This document shows positions 15,767-23,467 of a DNA stretch of 64,000 nucleotides, piece after piece. The notes beneath the pieces were generated by a model. The model was not told the DNA's origin and made no database searches. It saw nothing but the letters and a program-made list of their open reading frames with translations. The DNA is taken from NCBI GenBank assembly GCA_958296065.1, contig CATQHX010000004.1:1-64000 (forward strand), in the 5' to 3' direction. The translations under genes and the position numbers were made by a program. Source of the DNA: Vicinamibacterales bacterium. GTDB taxonomy: Bacteria > Acidobacteriota > Vicinamibacteria > Vicinamibacterales > UBA8438. Position 1 is the first letter of the stretch, and each line of letters opens with the position of its first letter.

Positions 15767-16567
15767 TTAGCAGGCCAGTTTGTTTCTGGCGTCCTTCAGC
15801 ATCGAGATCAACGCGGCGCGCGCTTCTTGGGGTGTGCTGACCGGTTTGGCAAACGCCAGGCGGACGGGCCGCAGGCCCTCCGTGGTCTTCGCCGACATCT
15901 CGAACCCGTACCGATCGACGCCTGTCATGCTGGCGGCGGTGATCTCCGTTGCCTTCGAAAAGGCCTTGCAGTAGAGCACCATCGCCTCTGCGTGGTCGGC
16001 GTTCATGTGCGCAATCGTGCCGGCCGCCGACGGACCGAGGGGATCCGGCTCGGCGGCCTGCCATTCGGCCTCGCTCACCCACGACATCCGCCCGTAGCCC
16101 CCGATGTACCGGACCGAAGCCACTTGGAGCCTCCAGAACGCGAAGTCGCGGAAGTCGGCATAGTACAGAGCATTCGGATGGGAAGTCAGGAAGGCGGCAC
16201 GAGCGCTGTCCCTGTCCCTCTCGACGCGGGTGCACGGACCGAGCATCGTGACACGGCCGTTGGCGAGGGGGTCTATCGAGCCGCCCTCGGCCACCAGCAG
16301 GGATGCGCGAGAATCCCGCTCCAGGTTCTTGGTGTGCTCGGCGAGTCTACTGATGAGGAAGACCGGGTTTCCATCCTCGAAGGCAACGGTCACGAACGAG
16401 CCGTAGGGGTAGCCGGCCGGCTCCAGCGCAAGGGTACACAAAGTCCCGGTCGAGATCCGCGCGACCAGCGTTCGCGCGCGCTCAGCGTGCGTGGGAGTCG
16501 GAATATCGACGTCGTACAGCGGCTCCGGCGCGTCACCTGACGGTCGGGCGTGTGCGTCTTCGCTCAT
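15767..16567 (-). CDS. HugZ/pyridoxamine-oxidase-fold haem-utilisation-like protein
   Basis: The 266-residue protein has an N-terminal split-barrel flavin/haem domain (STGTLCTLALEPAGYPYGSFV, LISRLAEHTKNLERDSRASLL) and a C-terminal DUF2470 domain with HMNADHAEAM near residue 190. This is the HugZ/HutZ layout, also called pyridoxamine 5'-phosphate oxidase-related FMN-binding protein. Family members take part in haem degradation or bind FMN; the conserved His of HMNADH is typical. The cytosolic product is monocistronic here, convergent with the preceding genes. Confidence 0.88.
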   Translation of the reverse strand: MSEDAHARPSGDAPEPLYDVDIPTPTHAERARTLVARISTGTLCTLALEPAGYPYGSFVTVAFEDGNPVFLISRLAEHTKNLERDSRASLLVAEGGSIDPLANGRVTMLGPCTRVERDRDSARAAFLTSHPNALYYADFRDFAFWRLQVASVRYIGGYGRMSWVSEAEWQAAEPDPLGPSAAGTIAHMNADHAEAMVLYCKAFSKATEITAASMTGVDRYGFEMSAKTTEGLRPVRLAFAKPVSTPQEARAALISMLKDARNKLAC

Positions 16568-16627
16568 GGTTCTCCCTGACGTGCGGTGCGAGCCGCCGGC
16601 AGCGGCACACCGCCGACATCCACTACT

Positions 16628-17041
16628 TCACTTCCAGCCAGTCGACTTGCGCGTGAACCGCGCGGGCAGCGCCGGCTTGACGTCAGGCGCAGGTTCCGGT
16701 GCGGGATCTCCAGACGCGGCGCTGATCTCTCGTTCGAGTTCCTCTTCGTTGGGCAAACCTGCGAACTGGTCCGCGATCATCAGGGAGTGTTGCGACGGGA
16801 TCTCGAATCTCTTCCCGCAGGCCTTGCACGTGACCTGATCGTCGAGACGGAGCAGATAGTTGCGTGCTTTTGCGAATTTGGCCCGGTCCTCCTCGCTCGC
16901 TCCAGCCGGCAGCCTGGCTTTCTTCGATCGCCGGATCCACCGAATGCCGTATTCGGCAGTCCGGCGACACCTGATGCACTGATACCGTACGGGTCGGATT
17001 TCCGGTTTCTCCGTGAACAGGTCGCGTTCGTCAAGAGCCAT
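16628..17041 (-). CDS. Small double-CxxC zinc-ribbon protein
   Basis: This 137-residue protein starts MALDERDLFTEKPEIRP. It has two CxxC knuckles, YQCIRCRR near residue 22 and VTCKACGKRFEIP near residue 72, which would form one zinc ribbon. The tail is acidic and proline-rich, then basic. It looks like the probable zinc-binding (CxxC) domain proteins of unknown function. It follows the HugZ-like gene's upstream region on the same strand but with no evident coupling. Confidence 0.6.
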   Translation of the reverse strand: MALDERDLFTEKPEIRPVRYQCIRCRRTAEYGIRWIRRSKKARLPAGASEEDRAKFAKARNYLLRLDDQVTCKACGKRFEIPSQHSLMIADQFAGLPNEEELEREISAASGDPAPEPAPDVKPALPARFTRKSTGWK

Positions 17042-17149
17042 GCAGCTATGGTAGCAACGAACGGCGACGCTGGGGTTCGTGACCGCGGGCGGGCCTCCTC
17101 CCCGCATCGCGTTCTGTAATTGCTGCCAGGACGAGTTGGGGTTCGGCGC

Positions 17150-17480
17150 GAGGGTGGCTGGAGACGGGCGAGTTCGATACCCTCGGCCGCCAACGGGGCG
17201 CGCGGCTCGCGCGTGACCTCGAGCGGCAGCTGGAGCGTGTGGCGGGCCGGATCGAGCGCGTGCTCGACGCCGGCTGGGCGTCGGTGCGGGTGGTGACGGA
17301 CCACGGATGGCTGTTGCTACCCGGCGGCCTCAGCGTCCAGGAATGCCTCATCCCGGATCTCGTCGTGACACATGCCGAGCGAGCCGAACGGCCGGCAGCA
17401 TCACGTCGGTGACGTCGCGCGGCCTGCGCTGCTTCATCGAAGCCGAGGTCCGCGGCCGTCCCGTGACGGCCGATCTACAG
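17150..17480 (+). pseudogene. PglZ (BREX phage-defence) C-terminal relic
   Basis: Frame one reads WLETGEFDTLGRQRGARLAR, then a basic helix, then LDAGWASVRVVTDHGWLLLPGGL. This is the PglZ alkaline-phosphatase-superfamily segment with the VTDHGW motif. It joins directly to SVQECLIPDLVVT, which in intact PglZ lies some tens of residues later after HGGL. The join is therefore a deletion between two GGL-coding spots. A frameshift at about 17395 moves the rest (SITSVTSRGLRCFIEAEVRG) into another frame. The relic runs into the 3' end of the hydratase gene on the other strand. No other BREX gene remains here. Confidence 0.8.
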
Positions 17481-18266
17481 CTCGAAGCCCAGCTCGACGC
17501 GCCCGATCCCAGGGAAGTCCGCCGTCAGCCGCTCCCCCGCCGCGGCGGGGTAGATGACGTCGGTGGTGACGCCCGTGGTCACGAAGTCGCCGCGCGAGAG
17601 GCCGAGCCCGTGCCGGGGCAGCTCGTTGGCCAGCCACGCCATGACCTCGAGCGGGTGGCCGAGGACGTTGCCGCCGGAGCCGGTCAGTTTCTCTTCGCCG
17701 TTGACGAGGAGCCGCGTCGGCTGCGCGGCCAGGTCGAGGCCGCGCCAGTCGTCGACCGGCGCGCCGTGGATCCAGGCGCCGTGAATGGCGTTGTCCGCGG
17801 CGAAGGACTCCGGCGTGAACCGGTCGAGGCCCGCGAAGTGATGCTCGACCAGCTCGATGGCCGGATACAGCGCTCCGATGTGCTCCGCGATGGACCGGCG
17901 GTCATGGCCCCCGTCGACGACCGGCACGTCGGACACCACCTGGAAGGCGATCTCCACCTCAATCAGCCGGATGACGTAGTCGGCGGCGGGCAGGGTGACG
18001 CCCGATTCGTGCAGGCGCGCCGTGAAGAGACGGCCGAACACCGGATAGGGCACGCCGAGCATGCGTTGCGCGGCGGGATTGGTCAGCGCCACCTTGTAGC
18101 CCGCGGTTTCGCCGCCCCAGTGCCCGCAGAGCCCGTCGACCAGCGCGTTCTGGGCCTGATAGGCCGATGCCAGGTCCGGCGGCATCAGCGCTGGCGGCAA
18201 CTCGTCGATGCGTTCGTGCCGCGTGCGAAGCGACTGGAGGAACCGTGCGGTCTCGGTGATGCTCAT
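17475..18266 (-). CDS. 2-oxopent-4-enoate hydratase / fumarylacetoacetase-family protein
   Basis: The 263-residue protein begins MSITETARFLQSLRTRHERI. It shows hydratase-type features: ETAGYKVALTN, FGRLFTARLHESG, the metal-binding IEVEIAF motif near residue 107, and HPLEVMAWLANELPRHGLGL with GDFVTTGVTTDVIYPAAAGE at the C-terminus. Members add water to 2-oxo-4-pentenoate or decarboxylate 4-oxalocrotonate in meta-cleavage pathways. Its start overlaps the vapC stop in an ATGA arrangement, an odd coupling of a catabolic gene to a toxin gene. No other meta-cleavage genes are near. Confidence 0.88.
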   Translation of the reverse strand: MSITETARFLQSLRTRHERIDELPPALMPPDLASAYQAQNALVDGLCGHWGGETAGYKVALTNPAAQRMLGVPYPVFGRLFTARLHESGVTLPAADYVIRLIEVEIAFQVVSDVPVVDGGHDRRSIAEHIGALYPAIELVEHHFAGLDRFTPESFAADNAIHGAWIHGAPVDDWRGLDLAAQPTRLLVNGEEKLTGSGGNVLGHPLEVMAWLANELPRHGLGLSRGDFVTTGVTTDVIYPAAAGERLTADFPGIGRVELGFEL

Positions 18267-18709
18267 GAAGCCTTCTCCCATGTCTCGACCAGCTCGAACA
18301 CGCCGAACACGCGGTAGTCGCGCGCGTTGGAGGTGACGATGCGGGTAACGCCGTGCCGGTAGTACGTGGCCGCGAGCAGCGTATCGAGCAGTCGCTTGCG
18401 ACCGAGACCGTGTTCCTGCATCCACGCCAGGAACTGGCTGACGACCTGATCGTCCGGGACCGTGCGCTCCACTTCCGTCGCATTCCACCAGAAGCTTGCC
18501 TTGGCGAGCGCCTGCGCCATGGACAGCGGCCTCTCGAAGCGGCGCGGATCGGTCACGACGTGAATGAACTCCGAGAGTACCTGAGGTGCGAGCGCCGCTT
18601 CGCGGTCGCGGCCCAGAATCTCCCGCCGCAACACCTCCAGCGCCGCACCGTGGCCGTCCGTTTCCTGGATTTCAACCTGCACGAGGAATGTCGTGTCAAG
18701 CCCGGTCAT
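18263..18709 (-). CDS. vapC: VapC-like PIN-domain ribonuclease toxin
   Basis: This 148-residue PIN-domain protein has the acidic active-site set: Asp in GLDTTFLV near residue 4, Glu in LSEFIHVV near 52, Asp in LLDTLLAATY near 110 and the terminal TSNARDY near 130. PIN toxins cleave RNA, often tRNA or rRNA. The start at 18709 (MTGLDTTFLV) overlaps the vapB gene by 14 nt. Full length for the family, so probably active. Confidence 0.9.
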   Translation of the reverse strand: MTGLDTTFLVQVEIQETDGHGAALEVLRREILGRDREAALAPQVLSEFIHVVTDPRRFERPLSMAQALAKASFWWNATEVERTVPDDQVVSQFLAWMQEHGLGRKRLLDTLLAATYYRHGVTRIVTSNARDYRVFGVFELVETWEKAS

Positions 18710-18935
18710 CGAGCATCTCCCCCAGCAGGTCGTCATCGATGCGCAACGGCTTCAGCACCCGGCCTGCCGACACTGGACTCAGATCGGCCAGGGTGGTGGA
18801 GCGGGCGATCCGCCGCTCGCGGAATTCCTCCATCGCTTCCCGGATCAGCTCGGACGCGGTCCGATCCCGCGCCCTGGCGAACCGCTGGAAGTCCCGGTAG
18901 ACCGGCTCGGATACGTTTATGGTTATGGTCTTCAT
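18696..18935 (-). CDS. vapB: VapB-like ribbon-helix-helix antitoxin
   Basis: The 79-residue protein begins MKTITINVSEPVYRDFQRFAR, an RHH strand-helix-helix, followed by TASELIREAMEEFRERR and a C-terminal toxin-binding tail (LSPVSAGRVLKPLRIDDDLLGEML). It should bind VapC and repress the operon. A dyad sits over its start codon. Confidence 0.9.
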   Translation of the reverse strand: MKTITINVSEPVYRDFQRFARARDRTASELIREAMEEFRERRIARSTTLADLSPVSAGRVLKPLRIDDDLLGEMLDDRA

Positions 18936-18953
18936 ACATTCAGTTTCATGTAT
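18934..18953. promoter_or_regulatory. Dyad over the vapB start
   Basis: ATACAT (18934-18939) and ATGTAT (18948-18953) form a perfect 6-bp inverted repeat with an 8-bp spacer. The left arm covers the vapB start codon. Ribbon-helix-helix antitoxins normally bind such short dyads to autoregulate. Confidence 0.55.
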
Positions 18954-19042
18954 CGCGTGCCGGCCGTCAATCGCCGCCGCGACCCGATCCGTCTTGACAT
19001 CGACCACTCGTCCGGGCATGGTGAGCGCGACGGGAGGGCCAA

Positions 19043-20233
19043 ATGACCACTGGCGGCGCGCGTCCTCGAAAAATCCTTCCGGCGGGTCTCGCGGGTGCCT
19101 GCCTGGCCGCATTGGCGGCGGTGCTGGTCCTCGCCGGCGGGCCATCCGTCGCGTCCGCCGAGACCCGCGGCTACGTGATCTCCATGGTCCACACCGCGAC
19201 CTATGCGAACACGGACACCTGCCCGCGGGGATACAACGGCGGGCTGTCCGATCTGAAGGTGCGGCGCCTGGTCCGCCGGGGCTTCAGCGAGGAAGAGGCC
19301 ATGGCGATTCTCGCCAACGGCGGCGTGGATCGGGACGGCAACCGCGTCGAGATCGCGGAGCTTCCCGAACTGAACGGCGTCGAGGTCAACCCGGGCAACG
19401 TGCCGGTGCTCGTTTCCGATCCACAGGTCCATACCGCGCACGGCCGATTCGCCTACGGCTTCAATCTGAACGGCCGGGTGGAGCCCGATGGGTTCGAGAA
19501 TCCCGAAAGCGGTGAGCGGGGCGTCGACAACCGGATGTGGCGCGCGCTGGGCTGCTTCGAGGTCTACCAGGTGCGCCGTCCGGTGCGGCCGTACAACGAG
19601 GACATCGCCTGGGACACCGCGCTGGATGCGATGCCGGCCTGGCTGATGTCGATCACCGGCGACGACCTGGACAGTGACGGAGAGGTCACGGTCGCCTTCG
19701 ACCGGGCCTTGAACGTCGCCATGCGGGACGCCCGCGGCGGCGTGCTGTCGGGCGCGACGTACGTGGTCGATCCCGACCCGCGTTCGCACAGCGTGTTTCA
19801 GGGGCGTATCGAGAACCGGGTGCTCACCATCGAACCGGGCGACTTCTCGATCCAGGGCGAGTCGCAGTTCTACGCGATCCTGCGGTTCACCGGCACCCGG
19901 TTGCGCCTGGAGATGGCGGAAGACGGCAGCGCGGCGGGCATCATCGGCGGCTACCAGCCCTGGCGCGACTACTTCCACTATCTGGCGATTCGGGGCGAGG
20001 AAAACGCGCAGGTCGATCTGGCCGGGGTGTACTACGCGATGCGGCGCCTGGCGGACGGCGTGCCCGACCCGGAGACCGGGGAGAACACCGCGATCTCGGC
20101 CGCCTACTTTCTGGAGGCGGTTCCCGCGTTCCACGCGACCCTCTCCGGCGAGGTCGTGGCCGAGTCGGTCGGATCCGGCCCGCCGCTCAGCGGTCCCGCG
20201 GTGAGCGAGAACGTCACCCTGGATCCGGAGTGA
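19043..20233 (+). CDS. Secreted protein of the DUF1592/DUF1552 cluster, function unknown
   Basis: This 396-residue exported protein has a signal peptide at about residues 12-39 (ending SVASAETRG). The mature part is not recognised: it has a YNGGLSDLKVRRLVRRGFSEEEAMAIL segment, a single Cys early (DTCPRGYNG) and one at ALGCFEVY, and a beta-rich middle with DSDGEVTVAFDRALNV that resembles a calcium-loop acidic stretch. It lies 4 bp upstream of the DUF1592 gene, so it is the first gene of that operon. It is probably periplasmic and works with the DUF1592/DUF1552 products. Confidence 0.75.
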   Translation: MTTGGARPRKILPAGLAGACLAALAAVLVLAGGPSVASAETRGYVISMVHTATYANTDTCPRGYNGGLSDLKVRRLVRRGFSEEEAMAILANGGVDRDGNRVEIAELPELNGVEVNPGNVPVLVSDPQVHTAHGRFAYGFNLNGRVEPDGFENPESGERGVDNRMWRALGCFEVYQVRRPVRPYNEDIAWDTALDAMPAWLMSITGDDLDSDGEVTVAFDRALNVAMRDARGGVLSGATYVVDPDPRSHSVFQGRIENRVLTIEPGDFSIQGESQFYAILRFTGTRLRLEMAEDGSAAGIIGGYQPWRDYFHYLAIRGEENAQVDLAGVYYAMRRLADGVPDPETGENTAISAAYFLEAVPAFHATLSGEVVAESVGSGPPLSGPAVSENVTLDPE

Positions 20234-20237
20234 GGAC

Positions 20238-21914
20238 ATGGACGGAAGGATGCACATGCTTGCCACGCGGGCGCTTCGCCGCTCCCGGTGCCACGCGGGA
20301 TACCGCCACGGACTCCTGGCGGCTCTGCTTGCCGGATTGATCCTCGGCGCGTCGGCGGTGGTGGGCGCGGCGGGAGAGATGACCCTGCTGCGCCTGACGC
20401 CGGCACAGTATCAACGCGCCATCCACGAGATCTTCGGCCCCGGCATCCGGGTGGACACCGGCACCACGGTGTTGGGTGTACGCGACCGGGGGCTGCTGGC
20501 GCTCGGGGCCCGGCGGAGCACGCTGAGCGCCGCGGAGATCGAGCGCTTCGAGGCGTTGGCGCAGCAGATCGCCGCGCAGGTGACGGATCCGTCGCGGCGG
20601 GCCACGCTCATCGAGTGCCGGCCGAGGGTGGACCACGCGCCCGACGATGCCTGCGCCGAGCGCTTCGTCACGCGGGCCGGGCGGTTCCTGTTCCGCCGGC
20701 CGCTGACTGCTGACGAAACCGCCCTGTACGTCGCGGTGGCCCGCACCGCCGCGGAGACGGTCGGCGACTACTACGGCGGACTGCGCGCGGCGCTGGCCGG
20801 GATGCTGGTGGCGCCGGAGTTCCTGTTCCGCGTGGAACACAGCGAGCCGGATCCCGCCGATCCCGACAGGTTGCGGCTGGACGCCTGGTCGCGCGCGTCC
20901 CGGCTCAGCTTCTTCCTGTGGGACAGCGCCCCGGACGGGCCGCTTCTCGACGCCGCCGAGTCGGGCGAGCTGCTGACGCCGGAAGGGCTCGACCGGCAGG
21001 TGGAGCGGCTGCTGGCGTCGCCGCGAGTGGAGCAGGGGCTGCGGGCGTTCTTTTCGGACATGCTGCAGTTCGACCGCTTCGCGACGCTCACGATCGACTC
21101 GAGCCTGTTTCCGCGGTTCACGAAGAACGTCGAGGACGACGCGCGCGAGCAGACCCTGCGGACGGTCGTCGATCACCTCTTGCACAGGGATCGCGACTAC
21201 CGCGATCTGTTCGTCTCGCGCGACACGTTCCTGACCCCGCCGCTGGCGGCCATCTACGGGGTGCCGCTGCCGCGCTCGCAGGAGCTGGGCGGGGCGGTGC
21301 CGTGGGTGCCGTACCGCTTTCCCGAGGGCGACAGCCATGTGGGCCTGCTCGCGCAGGTGAGCTTCCTTGCCCTGCATTCGCATCCGGGGCGGTCGTCTCC
21401 GACCCTGCGGGGACAGGCCGTGCAGGAGATCTTCCTGTGCCGGCGGGTGCCTCCGCCGCCGCCGGACGTCGATTTCAGCTTGCTGCAGGATACGTACAAC
21501 CCCGACTTCCGGACGACGCGCGACCGTCTCCGCGAGCATCGGGAGAACCCGGCGTGCGCGAGCTGCCACAACCTGACGGATCCCATTGGCCTGACGCTGG
21601 AGGTGTTCGACGCGGCCGGCGGTTATCGCACGACCGAGAACGGTGCGCCCATCGACGCCAGCGGCGAGCTCAATGGCAGGACCTATGAAGGACCGCCGGG
21701 GCTGGCCGAGGCGCTCCGGGCCGAGCCGCGGGCGACCTCCTGCTTCGTCGAGCGCGCGTTCTCCTACGGCGCCGCGCGGATGCCGACCGACGACGAGCGG
21801 GCCTGGCTGGCGGACGTGCAGGCGGAGCTTGTGGACGACTTGAAGTGGCGCGCGCTGATGCGCCGCATCGCAGGAAGTCCGGACTTCTACACGGTGGTTC
21901 CGGGCGCATCGTGA
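20238..21914 (+). CDS. DUF1592/DUF1588/DUF1585 secreted cytochrome-like protein
   Basis: This is a 558-residue exported protein. After the signal peptide (about 20-45) come LRLTPAQYQRAIHEIFG (DUF1587-like), FVTRAGRFLFRRPLTADE and YYGGLRAALAGMLVAPEFLFRVE (DUF1592), the DUF1588 region with HPGRSSPTLRGQAV, a single haem-type CASCH motif near residue 440 followed by DPIGLTLEVFDAAGGYR, and a DUF1585-like end. These are the planctomycete-type domain set, here without the usual N-terminal cytochrome c domain. Its partner DUF1552 gene follows. The coding sequence of the leader contains dispersed repeat copy B. Physiological role unknown; links to extracellular polymer or redox metabolism are proposed for the family. 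Confidence 0.88.
   Translation: MDGRMHMLATRALRRSRCHAGYRHGLLAALLAGLILGASAVVGAAGEMTLLRLTPAQYQRAIHEIFGPGIRVDTGTTVLGVRDRGLLALGARRSTLSAAEIERFEALAQQIAAQVTDPSRRATLIECRPRVDHAPDDACAERFVTRAGRFLFRRPLTADETALYVAVARTAAETVGDYYGGLRAALAGMLVAPEFLFRVEHSEPDPADPDRLRLDAWSRASRLSFFLWDSAPDGPLLDAAESGELLTPEGLDRQVERLLASPRVEQGLRAFFSDMLQFDRFATLTIDSSLFPRFTKNVEDDAREQTLRTVVDHLLHRDRDYRDLFVSRDTFLTPPLAAIYGVPLPRSQELGGAVPWVPYRFPEGDSHVGLLAQVSFLALHSHPGRSSPTLRGQAVQEIFLCRRVPPPPPDVDFSLLQDTYNPDFRTTRDRLREHRENPACASCHNLTDPIGLTLEVFDAAGGYRTTENGAPIDASGELNGRTYEGPPGLAEALRAEPRATSCFVERAFSYGAARMPTDDERAWLADVQAELVDDLKWRALMRRIAGSPDFYTVVPGAS
20259..20316 (+). repeat. 58-bp dispersed repeat, copy B, inside a coding region
   Basis: This copy matches copy A (7824-7881) over its full 58 bp with about 9-10 substitutions and no gap. 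It codes for the residues just before and into the hydrophobic core of the DUF1592 protein's leader (LATRALRRSRCHAGYRHGL). Confidence 0.7.
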
Positions 21915-22016
21915 CCGGCGGGTGCGCGGCCGGCGCCCGGCGGAGCGGGCCGCGGGACCGCATGGAGCCCGGTTGAGCGGAGTTCGGTCGGAGATTGGCC
22001 AGGGAAGGAAACGGAC

Positions 22017-23372
22017 ATGAGTGCAACACGCGAGATGGACCGCCGCACCGTGCTCCGGGGCATGCTGCAGGGCGGCACGGCCGTCGCCCTCGGATTACCC
22101 GTGCTGGAGTGCTTCCTGAACACGAACGGCACGGCCTACGCCGCATCCGCCGGCGCCGCTGCCGCGCCCCTGCCGCCCTGCTTCGGCACGTGGTTCTGGG
22201 GCCTCGGGCTGACGCCCAACCACTGGGAGCCCGCGACCACCGGTCCCGATTACGAGTTGCCGGAGCACCTGGCCGGACTGCAGCCCATCAAGTCGAAGAT
22301 GAACCTGTTCAGCGGCATGCAGGTGTTTCTGGACGGCAAGGTGAACCAGAACCACTACTCCGGCGCGCAGGGTCAGGCCACCGGCATGGTGTCGCGCAAC
22401 GGCAGCGACTACTCGACCAGCATCGACACCATCATCGGCGAGCAGATCGGCCGGGGCACGCGGTTCCGCTCCATCGAGGTGACCTGCGATGGCGACAGCA
22501 GCGCGAGCTGGAGCGCGCGCGGGTCCAGCGGCCTGAACCCGTCGGAGATGTCGCCCTTGGCGCTGTACGCCCGCATCTTCGGCGACGGCTTCCAGGATCC
22601 GAACGTGGCGGATTTCAAGGCCGACCCGGCGGTGATGGTGCGGCACAGCGTGCTCTCCGCGGTGTCCGAGCAGCGGAAGAGGCTGATGTCCACCGTGTCC
22701 GCGTCGGACCGGGCGCGGCTGGACGAGTACTTCTCGTCGGTGCGCGACCTGGAGCGGAAGCTGGCGTTCGAGCTCGACCGGCCCGCGCCGCTCCCCGCCT
22801 GCACGGTGCCGGGAGAGGGAACCGAGGAGATCGGGGCGCTCGTCGAGCAGGTCGAGCGCACCCACCGGCAGTTCGCGCGGCTTCTGGCGCACGCGATGGC
22901 GTGCGGCCAGACGCGGATCTTCAACCTCACGATGGGCTCGGCCTTCTCGCGGCTGCGCCGCCCCGGAGAAGTGAACGCATACCACGCGCTGACCCACGAG
23001 GAGCCGATCGACAGGGAACTCGGGTATCAACCCACCTGCAAGTGGCTGGGCGAGCGGATGATGGACTTCTTCCGGGAGCTCGTGCAGACGCTGGACGGGA
23101 TTCGGGAAGGCGACGGCACGTTGCTGGATCGCACCGTGGTCTTCGCGTTCACCGACCACGGCGAGGCGCGGATGCACTCGATGAAGCGCTACCCGATTCT
23201 CACCGCCGGCAGCGGCGGGGGGCGGATGAAGACGGGCCTGCACGTCGCGGCGGAGGGCGACGCGGCCACCCGCGTCGGGTTTACGGTCCAGCAGGCGCTC
23301 GGTGTGGTGAGCGGCCGGTGGGGCACCGAGTCGAACGAGGTGTCGCGGCCGTTCGGCGAGGTGCTGGCGTGA
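22017..23372 (+). CDS. DUF1552 twin-arginine-exported protein
   Basis: The 451-residue protein has an RRTVLRGMLQGG twin-arginine leader near residue 9. The body follows the DUF1552 pattern: CFGTWFWGLGLTPNHWEP, LFSGMQVFLDG, GQATGMVSRNGSDYSTSIDTIIGEQIG, and a C-terminal FAFTDHGEARMHSMKRYPIL that recalls sulfatase/alkaline-phosphatase metal sites. It almost always pairs with a DUF1592 gene, as here (102 bp apart). Folding before export through Tat suggests a cofactor or metal. Function unknown. Confidence 0.9.
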   Translation: MSATREMDRRTVLRGMLQGGTAVALGLPVLECFLNTNGTAYAASAGAAAAPLPPCFGTWFWGLGLTPNHWEPATTGPDYELPEHLAGLQPIKSKMNLFSGMQVFLDGKVNQNHYSGAQGQATGMVSRNGSDYSTSIDTIIGEQIGRGTRFRSIEVTCDGDSSASWSARGSSGLNPSEMSPLALYARIFGDGFQDPNVADFKADPAVMVRHSVLSAVSEQRKRLMSTVSASDRARLDEYFSSVRDLERKLAFELDRPAPLPACTVPGEGTEEIGALVEQVERTHRQFARLLAHAMACGQTRIFNLTMGSAFSRLRRPGEVNAYHALTHEEPIDRELGYQPTCKWLGERMMDFFRELVQTLDGIREGDGTLLDRTVVFAFTDHGEARMHSMKRYPILTAGSGGGRMKTGLHVAAEGDAATRVGFTVQQALGVVSGRWGTESNEVSRPFGEVLA

Positions 23373-23467
23373 TGTTGCTCCGGAGGTCGAAACGGGGGGC
23401 GTCGCGTCCGCGCCGTTCGCCCGCGGCGAGGTCCGGCCCGGGATCGGTTGCGGACTGGAGAGCTGCC

